In this document: positions 1 to 5,708 of the stretch, one piece after another
How positions within the stretch are numbered: position 1 is the first letter of the stretch
Layout of the letters: each line of letters begins with the position of its first letter
Assembly (NCBI GenBank): GCA_900772435.1
Contig: CAAHEM010000046.1
Span: 1-6,911, forward strand
Reading direction: 5' to 3'
Length of the DNA stretch: 6,911 nt
Source: Bacilli bacterium
GTDB taxonomy: Bacteria; Bacillota_I; Bacilli_A; RF39; UBA660
Position numbers and translations under genes: made by a program
Notes under the pieces: generated by a model
Database searches by the model: none
Seen by the model: the letters and a program-made list of their open reading frames with translations, nothing else
What the model was told of the DNA's origin: nothing

Positions 1-72
1 AAAGAAAAATATAAAGAATATTCAGGTTTAGCAATACAATATTTATTTCATAGTAAAAGAAATATCAAGTAA
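1..72 (+). CDS. 3' end of a truncated gene, product unknown
   Basis: Frame 1 is open from the window edge to a TAA at 70-72 and encodes 23 residues ending in HSKRNIK. There is no start codon in this piece, so the gene begins upstream of the window. The stop codon lies inside the 5' arm of the terminator hairpin at 67-87, the same compact arrangement seen after the transpeptidase and patatin genes, which supports this being a real gene end. The tail is basic and has no recognisable motif. It does not resemble the C-terminus of the neighbouring pilin-like protein, so a tandem pilin duplication is not indicated. Function cannot be assigned. Confidence 0.55.
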   Translation, partial: KEKYKEYSGLAIQYLFHSKRNIK

Positions 73-90
73 CATTAATTGTTACTTTTT
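67..90 (+). terminator. Intrinsic terminator, first copy
   Basis: A 7-bp stem, AAGTAAC (67-73) with GTTACTT (81-87), encloses the 7-nt loop ATTAATT and runs into a T tract (86-90). It ends the transcript of the truncated upstream gene and overlaps that gene's stop codon. The stem is A/T-rich, so it is a modest terminator. The same hairpin recurs at 1244-1270. Confidence 0.7.
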
Positions 91-102
91 ATTATGGAAA
101 AA
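67..102 (+). repeat. Direct repeat copy 1 (terminator plus promoter start)
   Basis: 24 bases (67-90) are identical to 1245-1268. After a one-base indel, 11 more (TTATGGAAAAA, 92-102) match 1269-1279. The repeat covers the hairpin, its T tract and the likely -35 zone of the next promoter. Beyond it the -10 element TATGAT and the AATAGGTGA ribosome-site region are also shared at similar spacing, but the intervening bases differ. The copies flank the pilin-like gene. Confidence 0.8.
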
Positions 103-118
103 ATAAAACGATTATGAT
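92..118 (+). promoter_or_regulatory. Putative promoter of the pilin-like gene
   Basis: A -10 element TATGAT lies at 113-118. TTATGG (92-97) sits 15 bp upstream as a poor -35, and the same pair with the same 15-bp spacing occurs before the transpeptidase gene (1269-1295). That repetition is the main support, because the -35 match is weak and the spacer short. The ribosome site AGGTGA (130-135) lies four bases before the ATG at 140. Confidence 0.5.
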
Positions 119-139
119 AGTATTAAAATAGGTGATAAA

Positions 140-1234
140 ATGAAAGATAAAAAAGGTTTTACGTTAGTAGAGTTACTTGCAGTAATAGCAATTTTAGCAA
201 TATTAGTAATAATTGCATTACCTAACGTAATAAATATGTATAATAGCGCAAAGAAACAAACATTTTTAACGGAGGCTAGAACAATTTATAAGGAAGCGCA
301 AAAAAAATATGTTAGTGAAAGCATATTAGGAAATAATGTTAATACAATAAGTTCAAACGGAAATAAACTAGATCTAACAGGTAATAAAATTGATTATGAT
401 ATTAAACTTGATAGTGCAGGAAACATAACTGATTTTAAAGCATATGATGGTACATATTGTATTAGCGGAAAGTTTAATGATATATCAAAATTAGATATAG
501 CTGAAGTTATTGAGGGAGAATGCGAAAATAAGGAAGAGGTAATTGAAACAATATCTTTTGAAGAAGATTCATGGGATACGATTGTTAAAGCTATAAAAAG
601 TGGTAATACACCAAACTATGAAGTTGGAGACACTAAAGAGCTAGATTTAGGAAGTAACGGAAAACATGTAGTAAGAATAGCAAATATGTCTACTCCAAGT
701 GAATGTTCTACAGAAGGATTTTCGCAAACAGCCTGTGGATTTGTAATAGAATTTACAGATATTATTACTAAAATGAAAATAAATACAACAGCAACAAATG
801 TTGGAGGATGGGAAAAAACTCAAATAAGAACATTTGTAAACAATGATATATATAATAGTATGCCACAAGACTTAAAAAATGCAATTATTAATACTAAAGT
901 AATATCTAATTATGGACAAAGTGATAATAAAAATATAGAGACAACAGATAAAATATATTTACTTTCAGTTACAGAAGTATTGGGTGAAAGCAATAATTTA
1001 TTAAATGAGCTAACAAGCAATTTAACTAGACAACTTGATTACTATAAAGATAGAAATATTAAAAACTCATATGGTGCAACAAAAAAATATAATGGAACAG
1101 CAACGCATTGGTGGCTACGTTCCACAGTTGAAGGAGACAATAGTGGCTTTATATTTATTACAGATGGAGGGGAAATGTCAAATCCAACTGCTACCAATTT
1201 ATATGGTGTATCACCAGCGTTTAGAATTGGATAA
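140..1234 (+). CDS. Type IV pilin-like protein with C-terminal DUF6273-like domain
   Basis: This 364-residue surface protein starts with a prepilin leader and methylation motif: MKDKKG, predicted cleavage after Gly6, then FTLVE with the conserved Glu at mature position 5 (Glu11), and a hydrophobic helix to about residue 28. Residues 30-130 form a pilin-like part with Cys107 and Cys128, a likely disulfide. From about residue 140 the sequence follows the pattern of DUF6273: SWDTIVKAI, YEVGDTKELDLG, GGWEKTQIRT (222-231), a TTDKIYLLS segment (268-276), WWLRS (324-328) and a C-terminal GVSPAFRIG. Cys189 and Cys199 may pair. Known of the family: a prepilin peptidase would cut the leader and a type IV pilus or pseudopilus machine would assemble the protein. 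Inferred: it is a minor or tip pilin displaying a binding domain. No pilus machinery genes are in the window. The ATG at 140 has an AGGTGA site and places the leader motif correctly. The DUF6273 assignment is from memory of its motifs. Confidence 0.85.
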   Translation: MKDKKGFTLVELLAVIAILAILVIIALPNVINMYNSAKKQTFLTEARTIYKEAQKKYVSESILGNNVNTISSNGNKLDLTGNKIDYDIKLDSAGNITDFKAYDGTYCISGKFNDISKLDIAEVIEGECENKEEVIETISFEEDSWDTIVKAIKSGNTPNYEVGDTKELDLGSNGKHVVRIANMSTPSECSTEGFSQTACGFVIEFTDIITKMKINTTATNVGGWEKTQIRTFVNNDIYNSMPQDLKNAIINTKVISNYGQSDNKNIETTDKIYLLSVTEVLGESNNLLNELTSNLTRQLDYYKDRNIKNSYGATKKYNGTATHWWLRSTVEGDNSGFIFITDGGEMSNPTATNLYGVSPAFRIG

Positions 1235-1243
1235 AAACTATAT

Positions 1244-1270
1244 AAAGTAACATTAATTGTTACTTTTTTT
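1244..1270 (+). terminator. Intrinsic terminator of the pilin-like gene, second copy
   Basis: An 8-bp stem, AAAGTAAC (1244-1251) with GTTACTTT (1259-1266), has the loop ATTAATT and a T run to 1270. It starts ten bases after the pilin stop codon. Its core is identical to the hairpin at 67-90. Confidence 0.75.
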
Positions 1271-1279
1271 ATGGAAAAA
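1245..1279 (+). repeat. Direct repeat copy 2
   Basis: This is the partner of 67-102: 24 identical bases, a one-base indel, then 11 identical bases. It begins 1178 bp downstream of copy 1, so one repeat period equals the pilin-like gene plus one terminator-promoter unit. Confidence 0.8.
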
Positions 1280-1295
1280 TTATATTTGATATGAT
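1269..1295 (+). promoter_or_regulatory. Putative promoter of the L,D-transpeptidase gene
   Basis: The -10 TATGAT (1290-1295) is preceded by TG at 1287-1288, giving an extended -10 (TGATATGAT). The weak -35 candidate TTATGG (1269-1274) is 15 bp upstream, as in the pilin promoter. Transcription would begin near 1302, about 18 bases before the ATG at 1320. Confidence 0.55.
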
Positions 1296-1319
1296 ATTAT
1301 AAATATATAATAGGTGAGT

Positions 1320-2255
1320 ATGAAAAATAACTTAGTAAAAATTTTATTAACAATGAGTTTTCTTATTCTAACAATAACCGCATCAGTTATTGGTTTTTTT
1401 GAACGTGAAAAAATAGATGCATTAGAAAGCGGATTTAAAATATTAGGAAGTAATGATGTTACACTTGATTATGGGAATAACTATGTAGAAGAAGGATACG
1501 TTGCGGAATTTGATGGAAAAAATTATAAAAACGAAGTAAAAATAATAAATAATATTGATAATACTAAAGTAGGAGCATATGATATAGAATATACATTACA
1601 ATATAAAAAATATAACAAAACACTAAAGAGAAAAGTAACTATAGTAGATAATGAAGCACCAACATTAAATATAAGTGATAAAGAAATATACTGTACTATA
1701 AAAGAAAAATGTGATGATATAACATATACAGCTAAAGATAATTATGATGGAGATATAACTGATAAAGTAAAAGTAGAATCAAATGTAGATATTAACAAAA
1801 AGGGAAATTATGAAATAAGATATACTATCGAAGATTCAAGTGGAAACAAAGCAGAAGAAACTGTAAAAGTACATGTAACAACAAAAGATGAGAATACTTA
1901 TATAGAAGTTAAAATATCTACACAAAAACTAGTATATTATGTTAAAAAGAAAGCTGTCTTTACAACAGATGTAACAACAGGTCTTAATGGAGCAACCAAA
2001 CTTGGAAACTTTAGAGTAAATAAAAAGGCAAGAAATACATATCTTGTAACAAAAAAATATAAGTCATTTGTTAAATATTGGATAGGATATGATGGAAGAA
2101 GTTATGGAATACATGATGCCTCATGGAGAAAGAAATTTGGTGGTAAGATCTATTTAACTAATGGAAGTCATGGATGCGTAAATATACCAACTAAAGCAGC
2201 CGAAAAACTATATTCAATGGTAGAAGTGGGTACTCCAGTATATATTAAAAGATGA
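1320..2255 (+). CDS. Membrane-anchored L,D-transpeptidase with two Ig-like (DUF5011-type) domains
   Basis: This protein (311 residues from the ATG at 1320) is a predicted peptidoglycan cross-linking enzyme of the YkuD fold. These enzymes form 3-3 cross-links or attach proteins to the wall outside the membrane. An N-terminal hydrophobic helix (about 5-27) acts as anchor or uncleaved signal. Two bacterial Ig-like repeats follow (about 37-110 and 111-188), with the typical pattern of a YxEEG or DGDIT segment followed by KxGxYxIxYT. The catalytic domain fills about 192-311: a conserved GIHDA with His265, then SHGCVNIP with His284 and nucleophile Cys286, so the active site is intact. The Ig-like domains probably act as a spacer through the wall. 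A GTG at 1314 would add two residues, but it overlaps the AGGTGA site (1312-1317) and has no ribosome site of its own, so ATG 1320 is preferred. The gene is monocistronic, between its own promoter and terminator. Confidence 0.9.
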   Translation: MKNNLVKILLTMSFLILTITASVIGFFEREKIDALESGFKILGSNDVTLDYGNNYVEEGYVAEFDGKNYKNEVKIINNIDNTKVGAYDIEYTLQYKKYNKTLKRKVTIVDNEAPTLNISDKEIYCTIKEKCDDITYTAKDNYDGDITDKVKVESNVDINKKGNYEIRYTIEDSSGNKAEETVKVHVTTKDENTYIEVKISTQKLVYYVKKKAVFTTDVTTGLNGATKLGNFRVNKKARNTYLVTKKYKSFVKYWIGYDGRSYGIHDASWRKKFGGKIYLTNGSHGCVNIPTKAAEKLYSMVEVGTPVYIKR

Positions 2256-2270
2256 GTGATCATCTTTTTT
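2247..2270 (+). terminator. Intrinsic terminator overlapping the transpeptidase stop codon
   Basis: A 9-bp stem, AAAAGATGA (2247-2255) with TCATCTTTT (2260-2268), has a GTGA tetraloop and continues into T residues to 2270. The TGA stop (2253-2255) forms the top of the 5' arm, so the last codons of the gene are part of the terminator. Confidence 0.8.
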
Positions 2271-2271
2271 A

Positions 2272-2300
2272 TTGCTTTTTGAAGGAAAATAGGGTATAAT
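2272..2300 (+). promoter_or_regulatory. Sigma-A type promoter of the unknown gene at 2345
   Basis: TTGCTT (2272-2277) and a perfect TATAAT (2295-2300) are separated by 17 bp. This starts two bases after the preceding terminator's T tract. Transcription would begin near 2307, giving a purine-rich leader of about 38 nt with GGAGGT (2331-2336) eight bases before the ATG. Confidence 0.8.
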
Positions 2301-2344
2301 ATACACTCAGCAAGAAGGGGAAAAGGAAATGGAGGTATATTACT

Positions 2345-2926
2345 ATGAAAATAATAAAAAAAGCTAATATTTGTTCATATAAAGCGAATAACGAATTACT
2401 AGCAAACAAAAGAATAGATGGATTACATTTTATGACAAGAAATGGTTTTACATTCGATTCAAAAGAATTAGATAAACATGTTAGAACAAGAAAACCAATA
2501 ATATATAGAACTGAAAACGATGAAATGGCATCAATAGATTATACAATGTTTTGTTTAACAAACTTTTCAAAAAGATTTCCTAATTTAATAGTATCTCTTT
2601 CAGATACTGAAATGACTTTATATATTCAAGAAATGTTAAAAGGCGAAGGCGTTAATATAAAAACAGCCACACCAATTATAGAAACAACTGATGGTGACTA
2701 TGTACTATACTCAAAAGAAGCATTAAAAACCCCAAGTGGACAAAGTGAAAAGACAAATGTATCTAAAATGTTAGAACTATTACGTCAAAAGAAAAAATTA
2801 ATATTAGATTATGAAGCATATACAGACATGGAAGGTCTTGAAGCATTAGATGAACTTAGAAGAGAAACTAATGACTCTGATGATATACTAATAAGTACAT
2901 GGACACCAAAAAGAATTTTAAAGTAA
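2345..2926 (+). CDS. Unrecognised cytoplasmic protein (193 aa)
   Basis: I do not recognise this family. The protein is 193 residues long with no signal peptide or membrane segment, so it is probably cytoplasmic. The N-terminal two thirds mixes predicted strands and helices, including GLHFMTRNGFTFDS (26-39), KPIIYRT (50-56) and an FPNLIVSLSDTEM stretch (78-90). A linker rich in Ser, Thr and Gly (about 129-138) leads to a charged helix-rich tail (about 139-177, with KMLELLRQKKK and an EGLEALDELRRE segment) and an ending of STWTPKRILK. No nucleotide-binding, metal-binding or DNA-binding motif is evident; only two Cys occur (10 and 70). The perfect TATAAT promoter and a good Shine-Dalgarno suggest it is well expressed. 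Codon use matches its neighbours, so recent transfer is not indicated. It appears to be transcribed alone, since a promoter and a terminator separate it from uraA. Confidence 0.85.
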   Translation: MKIIKKANICSYKANNELLANKRIDGLHFMTRNGFTFDSKELDKHVRTRKPIIYRTENDEMASIDYTMFCLTNFSKRFPNLIVSLSDTEMTLYIQEMLKGEGVNIKTATPIIETTDGDYVLYSKEALKTPSGQSEKTNVSKMLELLRQKKKLILDYEAYTDMEGLEALDELRRETNDSDDILISTWTPKRILK

Positions 2927-2934
2927 AAAAATAG

Positions 2935-2963
2935 TTGCAATAATTAAATTAATATGTTAATAT
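2935..2963 (+). promoter_or_regulatory. Putative promoter of the uraA leader
   Basis: TTGCAA (2935-2940), a 17-bp spacer and TAATAT (2958-2963) preceded by TG (2955-2956) give a -35 with an extended -10. The tRNA-Gly promoter at 6795-6823 has the same TTGCAA, the same spacing and the same TG position, which supports this site. Transcription would start near 2970, about 158 nt before the uraA start and upstream of the terminator at 3069-3097. Confidence 0.55.
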
Positions 2964-2984
2964 TTTAACGAGGTAAAAAAATAG

Positions 2985-3065
2985 ATGATAGAATTAAACA
3001 AAGTAAAACCTAACAAAATATTAAAAAAGTGTTCAGGTATCACTATTGATTTTAATTCTTTTTAA
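2985..3065 (+). CDS. Possible 26-codon leader ORF upstream of uraA
   Basis: ATG at 2985 opens a 26-residue frame ending in TAA at 3063-3065. GAGGT (2970-2974) lies ten bases before the ATG, a long spacing and almost at the predicted 5' end of the transcript, so initiation would be weak. The last codons (ATT GAT TTT AAT TCT TTT) are U-rich, and the stop sits three bases before the terminator stem. A ribosome at the stop would cover the 5' arm of that hairpin. The peptide has no recognisable motif. It may be a regulatory leader peptide rather than a functional protein, or a chance ORF. Confidence 0.3.
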   Translation: MIELNKVKPNKILKKCSGITIDFNSF

Positions 3066-3068
3066 ATT

Positions 3069-3097
3069 TCTCATCATTAATTGATGAGATTTTTTTT
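3069..3097 (+). terminator. Intrinsic terminator or attenuator before uraA
   Basis: An 8-bp stem, TCTCATCA (3069-3076) with TGATGAGA (3082-3089), has the loop TTAAT and eight T residues (3090-3097). It is one of the strongest hairpins in the window. It lies 143 bp after the stop of the unknown gene and 30 bp before uraA. It therefore either ends the upstream transcript or acts as an attenuator in a uraA leader started near 2970. A partial competing pairing, GATGA (2984-2988) with TCATC (3071-3075) extended by bulged A/T pairs, is possible. Confidence 0.8.
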
Positions 3098-3105
3098 GCC
3101 ATAAT
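3097..3105 (+). promoter_or_regulatory. Alternative extended -10 directly before uraA
   Basis: TGCCATAAT (3097-3105) matches an extended -10 (TGn then CATAAT, 5 of 6). The -35 zone at 17-bp spacing is TTAATT (3077-3082), which is weak and lies in the hairpin. A start near 3112 would leave about 16 nt before the ATG. If used, uraA would escape control by the upstream hairpin. It competes with the promoter at 2935-2963. Confidence 0.3.
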
Positions 3106-3127
3106 TTATTGTTTAAAAGGAGGAAAT

Positions 3128-4408
3128 ATGAAAGAAAACAATAAAATGTTACTTGATGTTAATGAAAAGCCACCAATACTTAAGTGGATACTTTTATCTT
3201 TGCAACATGTATTCGCAATGTTTGGAGCAACAATTTTAGTTCCAATTTTAGTGAACGCTGCATCTGGAAGTGAGGTGCTTTCTATACCAGTTGCATTAAT
3301 ATCTTCAGGAATAGGAACACTAATCTATATAATATGTACTAGAGGAAAAAGTCCAGTATATTTAGGAAGCTCATTTGCATTTATTTCACCAATGATAGTA
3401 GGATTTGCTAAAAGTGGAAAATCAAGCGTATTTACTGCAATAATGGCAGTAGGACTAGTATATGTATTAGTAGCATTAATAATTAAATTAGTAGGTAAAA
3501 AATGGATTAATAAGTTATTGCCACCTATAGTAGTAGGACCAATGATAATGATTATAGGGTTGTCACTAGCACCAACTGCAGTAGAGGAAATAGGGCTTAA
3601 TATGGAAACAGTTCCATGGAAAAACATAGTAGTAGCGTTAGTAGCATTTTTAACAACAGGAGTACTTGCAGTAAGAGGAAAAGGATTCCTAAAAGTAATA
3701 CCATTCTTAATGGGAATGATAGCAGGATATATAGCATCAATGATACTTGGCATGGTGGATTATTCCGGTATAGCAAGCGCTAAAATAATATCAAAACCAG
3801 ATTTTTATCTACCATTTATTCACTATAAATTAAATTTTGGAGCACTACTTACTATAGTACCAATCGCACTAGTTACGATAGCAGAACATATAGGAGATCA
3901 CAAAGTATTAAGTGAAATAATAGACAAAGATTTAATAGAAGATCCAGGATTAGATAATACACTTATGGGAGATGGAATTGCAACATTTGCAGCAGGACTT
4001 ATTGGAGGACCAGCTAACACTACATATGGAGAAAATACTTCAGTAGTTGGTATGACTAAAGTAGCTTCTGTATGGGTAATTGGACTAGCAGCAGTAATAG
4101 CAATAATATTTGGATTCTTAGGACAATTAACAGCTATCATTTCATCAATACCAACTCCAGTACTAGGTGGAGTATCAATATTACTTTATGGATTTATATC
4201 AGTAAATGGACTTAAAATATTAATTCAAAATAAAGTTGATTTTGGAAATACTAAAAATGTAATTGTAGCTTCTTCAATGTTAATTTTAGGACTTGGTGGA
4301 GCAGCTATATCAGTAGTAACAAAAAATATAAATCTTTCAATATCTGGTATGAGCTTAGCAGCAATCGTTGGTATACTTTTAAACTTATTAATTAAGGAGG
4401 AAAAATAA
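3128..4408 (+). CDS. uraA: Uracil permease, NCS2 family
   Basis: This 426-residue integral membrane protein closely follows Escherichia coli UraA in length and sequence pattern. It is predicted to import uracil by proton symport across about 14 membrane segments. Visible landmarks are the first segment SLQHVFAMFGATILVPIL (24-41), the YLGSSFAFISP segment (78-88), the AEHIGD motif (252-257) with Glu253, and the PANTTYGEN motif (295-303) with Glu302. The two Glu correspond to the uracil-binding Glu241 and Glu290 of E. coli UraA. The position equivalent to E. coli His245 is Asp257 here. AGGAGG (3118-3123) lies four bases before the ATG. The stop TAA shares one base with the upp start, and upp's AAGGAGG lies inside this gene's last codons, so the two are translated from one message. 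The B. subtilis name for this function is pyrP; xanthine or other nucleobase transport is less likely given the adjacent upp. Confidence 0.93.
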   Translation: MKENNKMLLDVNEKPPILKWILLSLQHVFAMFGATILVPILVNAASGSEVLSIPVALISSGIGTLIYIICTRGKSPVYLGSSFAFISPMIVGFAKSGKSSVFTAIMAVGLVYVLVALIIKLVGKKWINKLLPPIVVGPMIMIIGLSLAPTAVEEIGLNMETVPWKNIVVALVAFLTTGVLAVRGKGFLKVIPFLMGMIAGYIASMILGMVDYSGIASAKIISKPDFYLPFIHYKLNFGALLTIVPIALVTIAEHIGDHKVLSEIIDKDLIEDPGLDNTLMGDGIATFAAGLIGGPANTTYGENTSVVGMTKVASVWVIGLAAVIAIIFGFLGQLTAIISSIPTPVLGGVSILLYGFISVNGLKILIQNKVDFGNTKNVIVASSMLILGLGGAAISVVTKNINLSISGMSLAAIVGILLNLLIKEEK

Positions 4409-5034
4409 TGAAAGAAATAGTTTTAAATCATCCTCTAGTCACTCACAAATTATCAATACTTAGAGATGTAAATACTGGAACTAAAGAATTTAGAGAAATA
4501 ATAAGTGAAATATCAGTACTTCTATGTTATGAAGCAACTAAAGATGCAGTACTTGAAGAATGTGAAATAAAAACTCCTTTAGAAAAATATAAAACATATA
4601 AATTAAATGAAGATAAATATGCTTTTGTACCAATATTAAGAGCAGGAATGAGCATGGTAGATGGCATATTAACAGTAATACCAAATGCTAAAATAGGACA
4701 TATAGGTCTTTATAGAAATGAAAAAACATTTGAACCAGTAGAATACTATTACAAAATGCCAAAAGGTATAGAAAATAGAGAAGTATTTATTCTAGATCCA
4801 ATGTTAGCTACTGGAGGAAGTGCTATTGCTACAATCGATAGACTTAAAAAAGATGGCGTTAAAAAAATTAAATTCTTATGTATAATTTCATCCCCAGAAG
4901 GAATTAAAGCATTAAAAAAAGCACATAAAGATGTTCAAATATATACTTCTTGCATAGATAGATGTTTAAATGAAAATAAATATATTTTGCCAGGTTTAGG
5001 TGATGCAGGAGATAGGGTTTACGGTACCAAATAA
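4408..5034 (+). CDS. upp: Uracil phosphoribosyltransferase
   Basis: This cytoplasmic salvage enzyme converts uracil and PRPP to UMP and pyrophosphate. The length of 208 residues equals that of E. coli Upp. The PRPP-binding loop is at 126-138 (VFILDPMLATGGS), and the uracil-binding C-terminal signature YILPGLGDAGDRVYGT (192-207) is complete. Other family marks are VTHKLSILRD (11-20) and PILRAGMSM (75-83). The start overlaps the uraA stop by one base (TAATG), and AAGGAGG at 4394-4400 sits seven bases upstream, inside uraA. The pair is a self-contained uracil uptake and trapping module. PyrR, which also has a phosphoribosyltransferase fold, is excluded by the Upp-type C-terminal signature. No hairpin terminator is visible in the 41 bp before the next gene, so read-through into the PAP2 gene is possible. 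Confidence 0.96.
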   Translation: MKEIVLNHPLVTHKLSILRDVNTGTKEFREIISEISVLLCYEATKDAVLEECEIKTPLEKYKTYKLNEDKYAFVPILRAGMSMVDGILTVIPNAKIGHIGLYRNEKTFEPVEYYYKMPKGIENREVFILDPMLATGGSAIATIDRLKKDGVKKIKFLCIISSPEGIKALKKAHKDVQIYTSCIDRCLNENKYILPGLGDAGDRVYGTK

Positions 5035-5060
5035 ACTTATGATTAAATAATTAAAAACTA

Positions 5061-5069
5061 TGTTATAAT
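5061..5069 (+). promoter_or_regulatory. Extended -10 promoter element before the PAP2 gene
   Basis: TGTTATAAT (5061-5069) is a perfect extended -10: TG, one base, TATAAT. No convincing -35 is found; TTAAAT at 5043-5048 is 15 bp upstream. The predicted start, about seven bases after the -10, falls on or next to the ATG at 5076, implying a leaderless or nearly leaderless transcript. Confidence 0.55.
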
Positions 5070-5075
5070 AATAAT

Positions 5076-5708
5076 ATGATAAAAAAGATACTTAAAGAAA
5101 ATTGGATATATATGTTAATTATTATCTTCTTGATAGTATCTTTTATTGTGATTAAAAATAGTAGTATTTACAAATATATTGTAAACTTTGACTATAAAGT
5201 AATTGAATTTTTTGGAAATATAAATGACAAAAGGTTAACAGCATCAATGAGCTTTATAACAAATTTTGGAGATTGGCACATACCAATTTTAATAATCGTG
5301 TGTATTTTATTGTTTATAAAGAATAAATGGTATTTTTATACACTTTCAGGAAGCTATTTATTATCTGGAATCACAGTGTTTATCACAAAATTATTAGTAG
5401 CAAGACCAAGACCACTAGAAGCATTAATAGAAATACCCAATAGTTATAGTTTTCCAAGTGGTCACACTTTAACATCACTTGTATTTTACATGACTTTATT
5501 CTATTTAATGACTCAAAAATCAAACACATTATTAAGAGTAACATTTGGATTACTATTTTGTTTCTTGATATGTATTGTAGCATTTTCAAGAGTGTGCTTA
5601 GGTGTTCATTTCTTCTCAGATGTAGTAGGTGGATTTATACTTGGAATACCTTGCATACTTTGTAGTTTAAATATAATAGAAAAGAATTTTAAGGAGAAGT
5701 TAGTATGA
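5076..5708 (+). CDS. PAP2-superfamily membrane phosphatase
   Basis: This 210-residue membrane protein of the PAP2 type contains the whole phosphatase signature: KLLVARPRP (105-113, Kx6RP with Lys105 and Arg112), PSGH (127-130) and SRVCLGVHFFSD (171-182, SRx5Hx3D with Arg172, His178 and Asp182). Hydrophobic segments lie at about 11-27, 69-81, 88-107, 132-146, 155-171 and 184-199. Known family members dephosphorylate lipid phosphates such as phosphatidate, phosphatidylglycerophosphate or undecaprenyl pyrophosphate on the outer face of the membrane. Motifs alone do not fix the substrate, so no gene symbol is given. The ATG at 5076 has no Shine-Dalgarno sequence; its upstream bases are the promoter's A/T tract. 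No better start with a ribosome site lies just inside the gene. The stop overlaps the patatin start by four bases (ATGA), implying coupled translation. Confidence 0.9.
   Translation: MIKKILKENWIYMLIIIFLIVSFIVIKNSSIYKYIVNFDYKVIEFFGNINDKRLTASMSFITNFGDWHIPILIIVCILLFIKNKWYFYTLSGSYLLSGITVFITKLLVARPRPLEALIEIPNSYSFPSGHTLTSLVFYMTLFYLMTQKSNTLLRVTFGLLFCFLICIVAFSRVCLGVHFFSDVVGGFILGIPCILCSLNIIEKNFKEKLV

Noticed and set aside
1035..1250. 71-residue + strand frame overlapping the end of the pilin-like gene
   Set aside because: It lies out of frame within conserved DUF6273-like sequence and has no ribosome site; it runs into the terminator hairpin.
67..1279. Direct repeats around the pilin gene as insertion-sequence ends
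   Set aside because: They are direct, not inverted, contain a working terminator, and no transposase lies between them.
2329..2367. 12-codon frame starting ATGGAGG before the unknown gene
   Set aside because: The ATG is immediately followed by the GAGG that serves the real start at 2345, and the peptide is too short to support.
3003..3040. Hairpin ACCTAAC with GTTCAGGT (bulged C, 16-nt A-rich loop) in the uraA leader as a PyrR-binding loop or riboswitch
   Set aside because: The stem is short, and neither the PyrR-binding consensus nor any riboswitch core I know is present.
3325..4140. Open frames on the - strand inside uraA (3325-3753 and 3898-4140)
   Set aside because: They are antisense to a clear NCS2 permease, are rich in Ile, Pro, Ser and Thr as expected of reversed A/T-rich codons, and have no ribosome site or recognisable domain.
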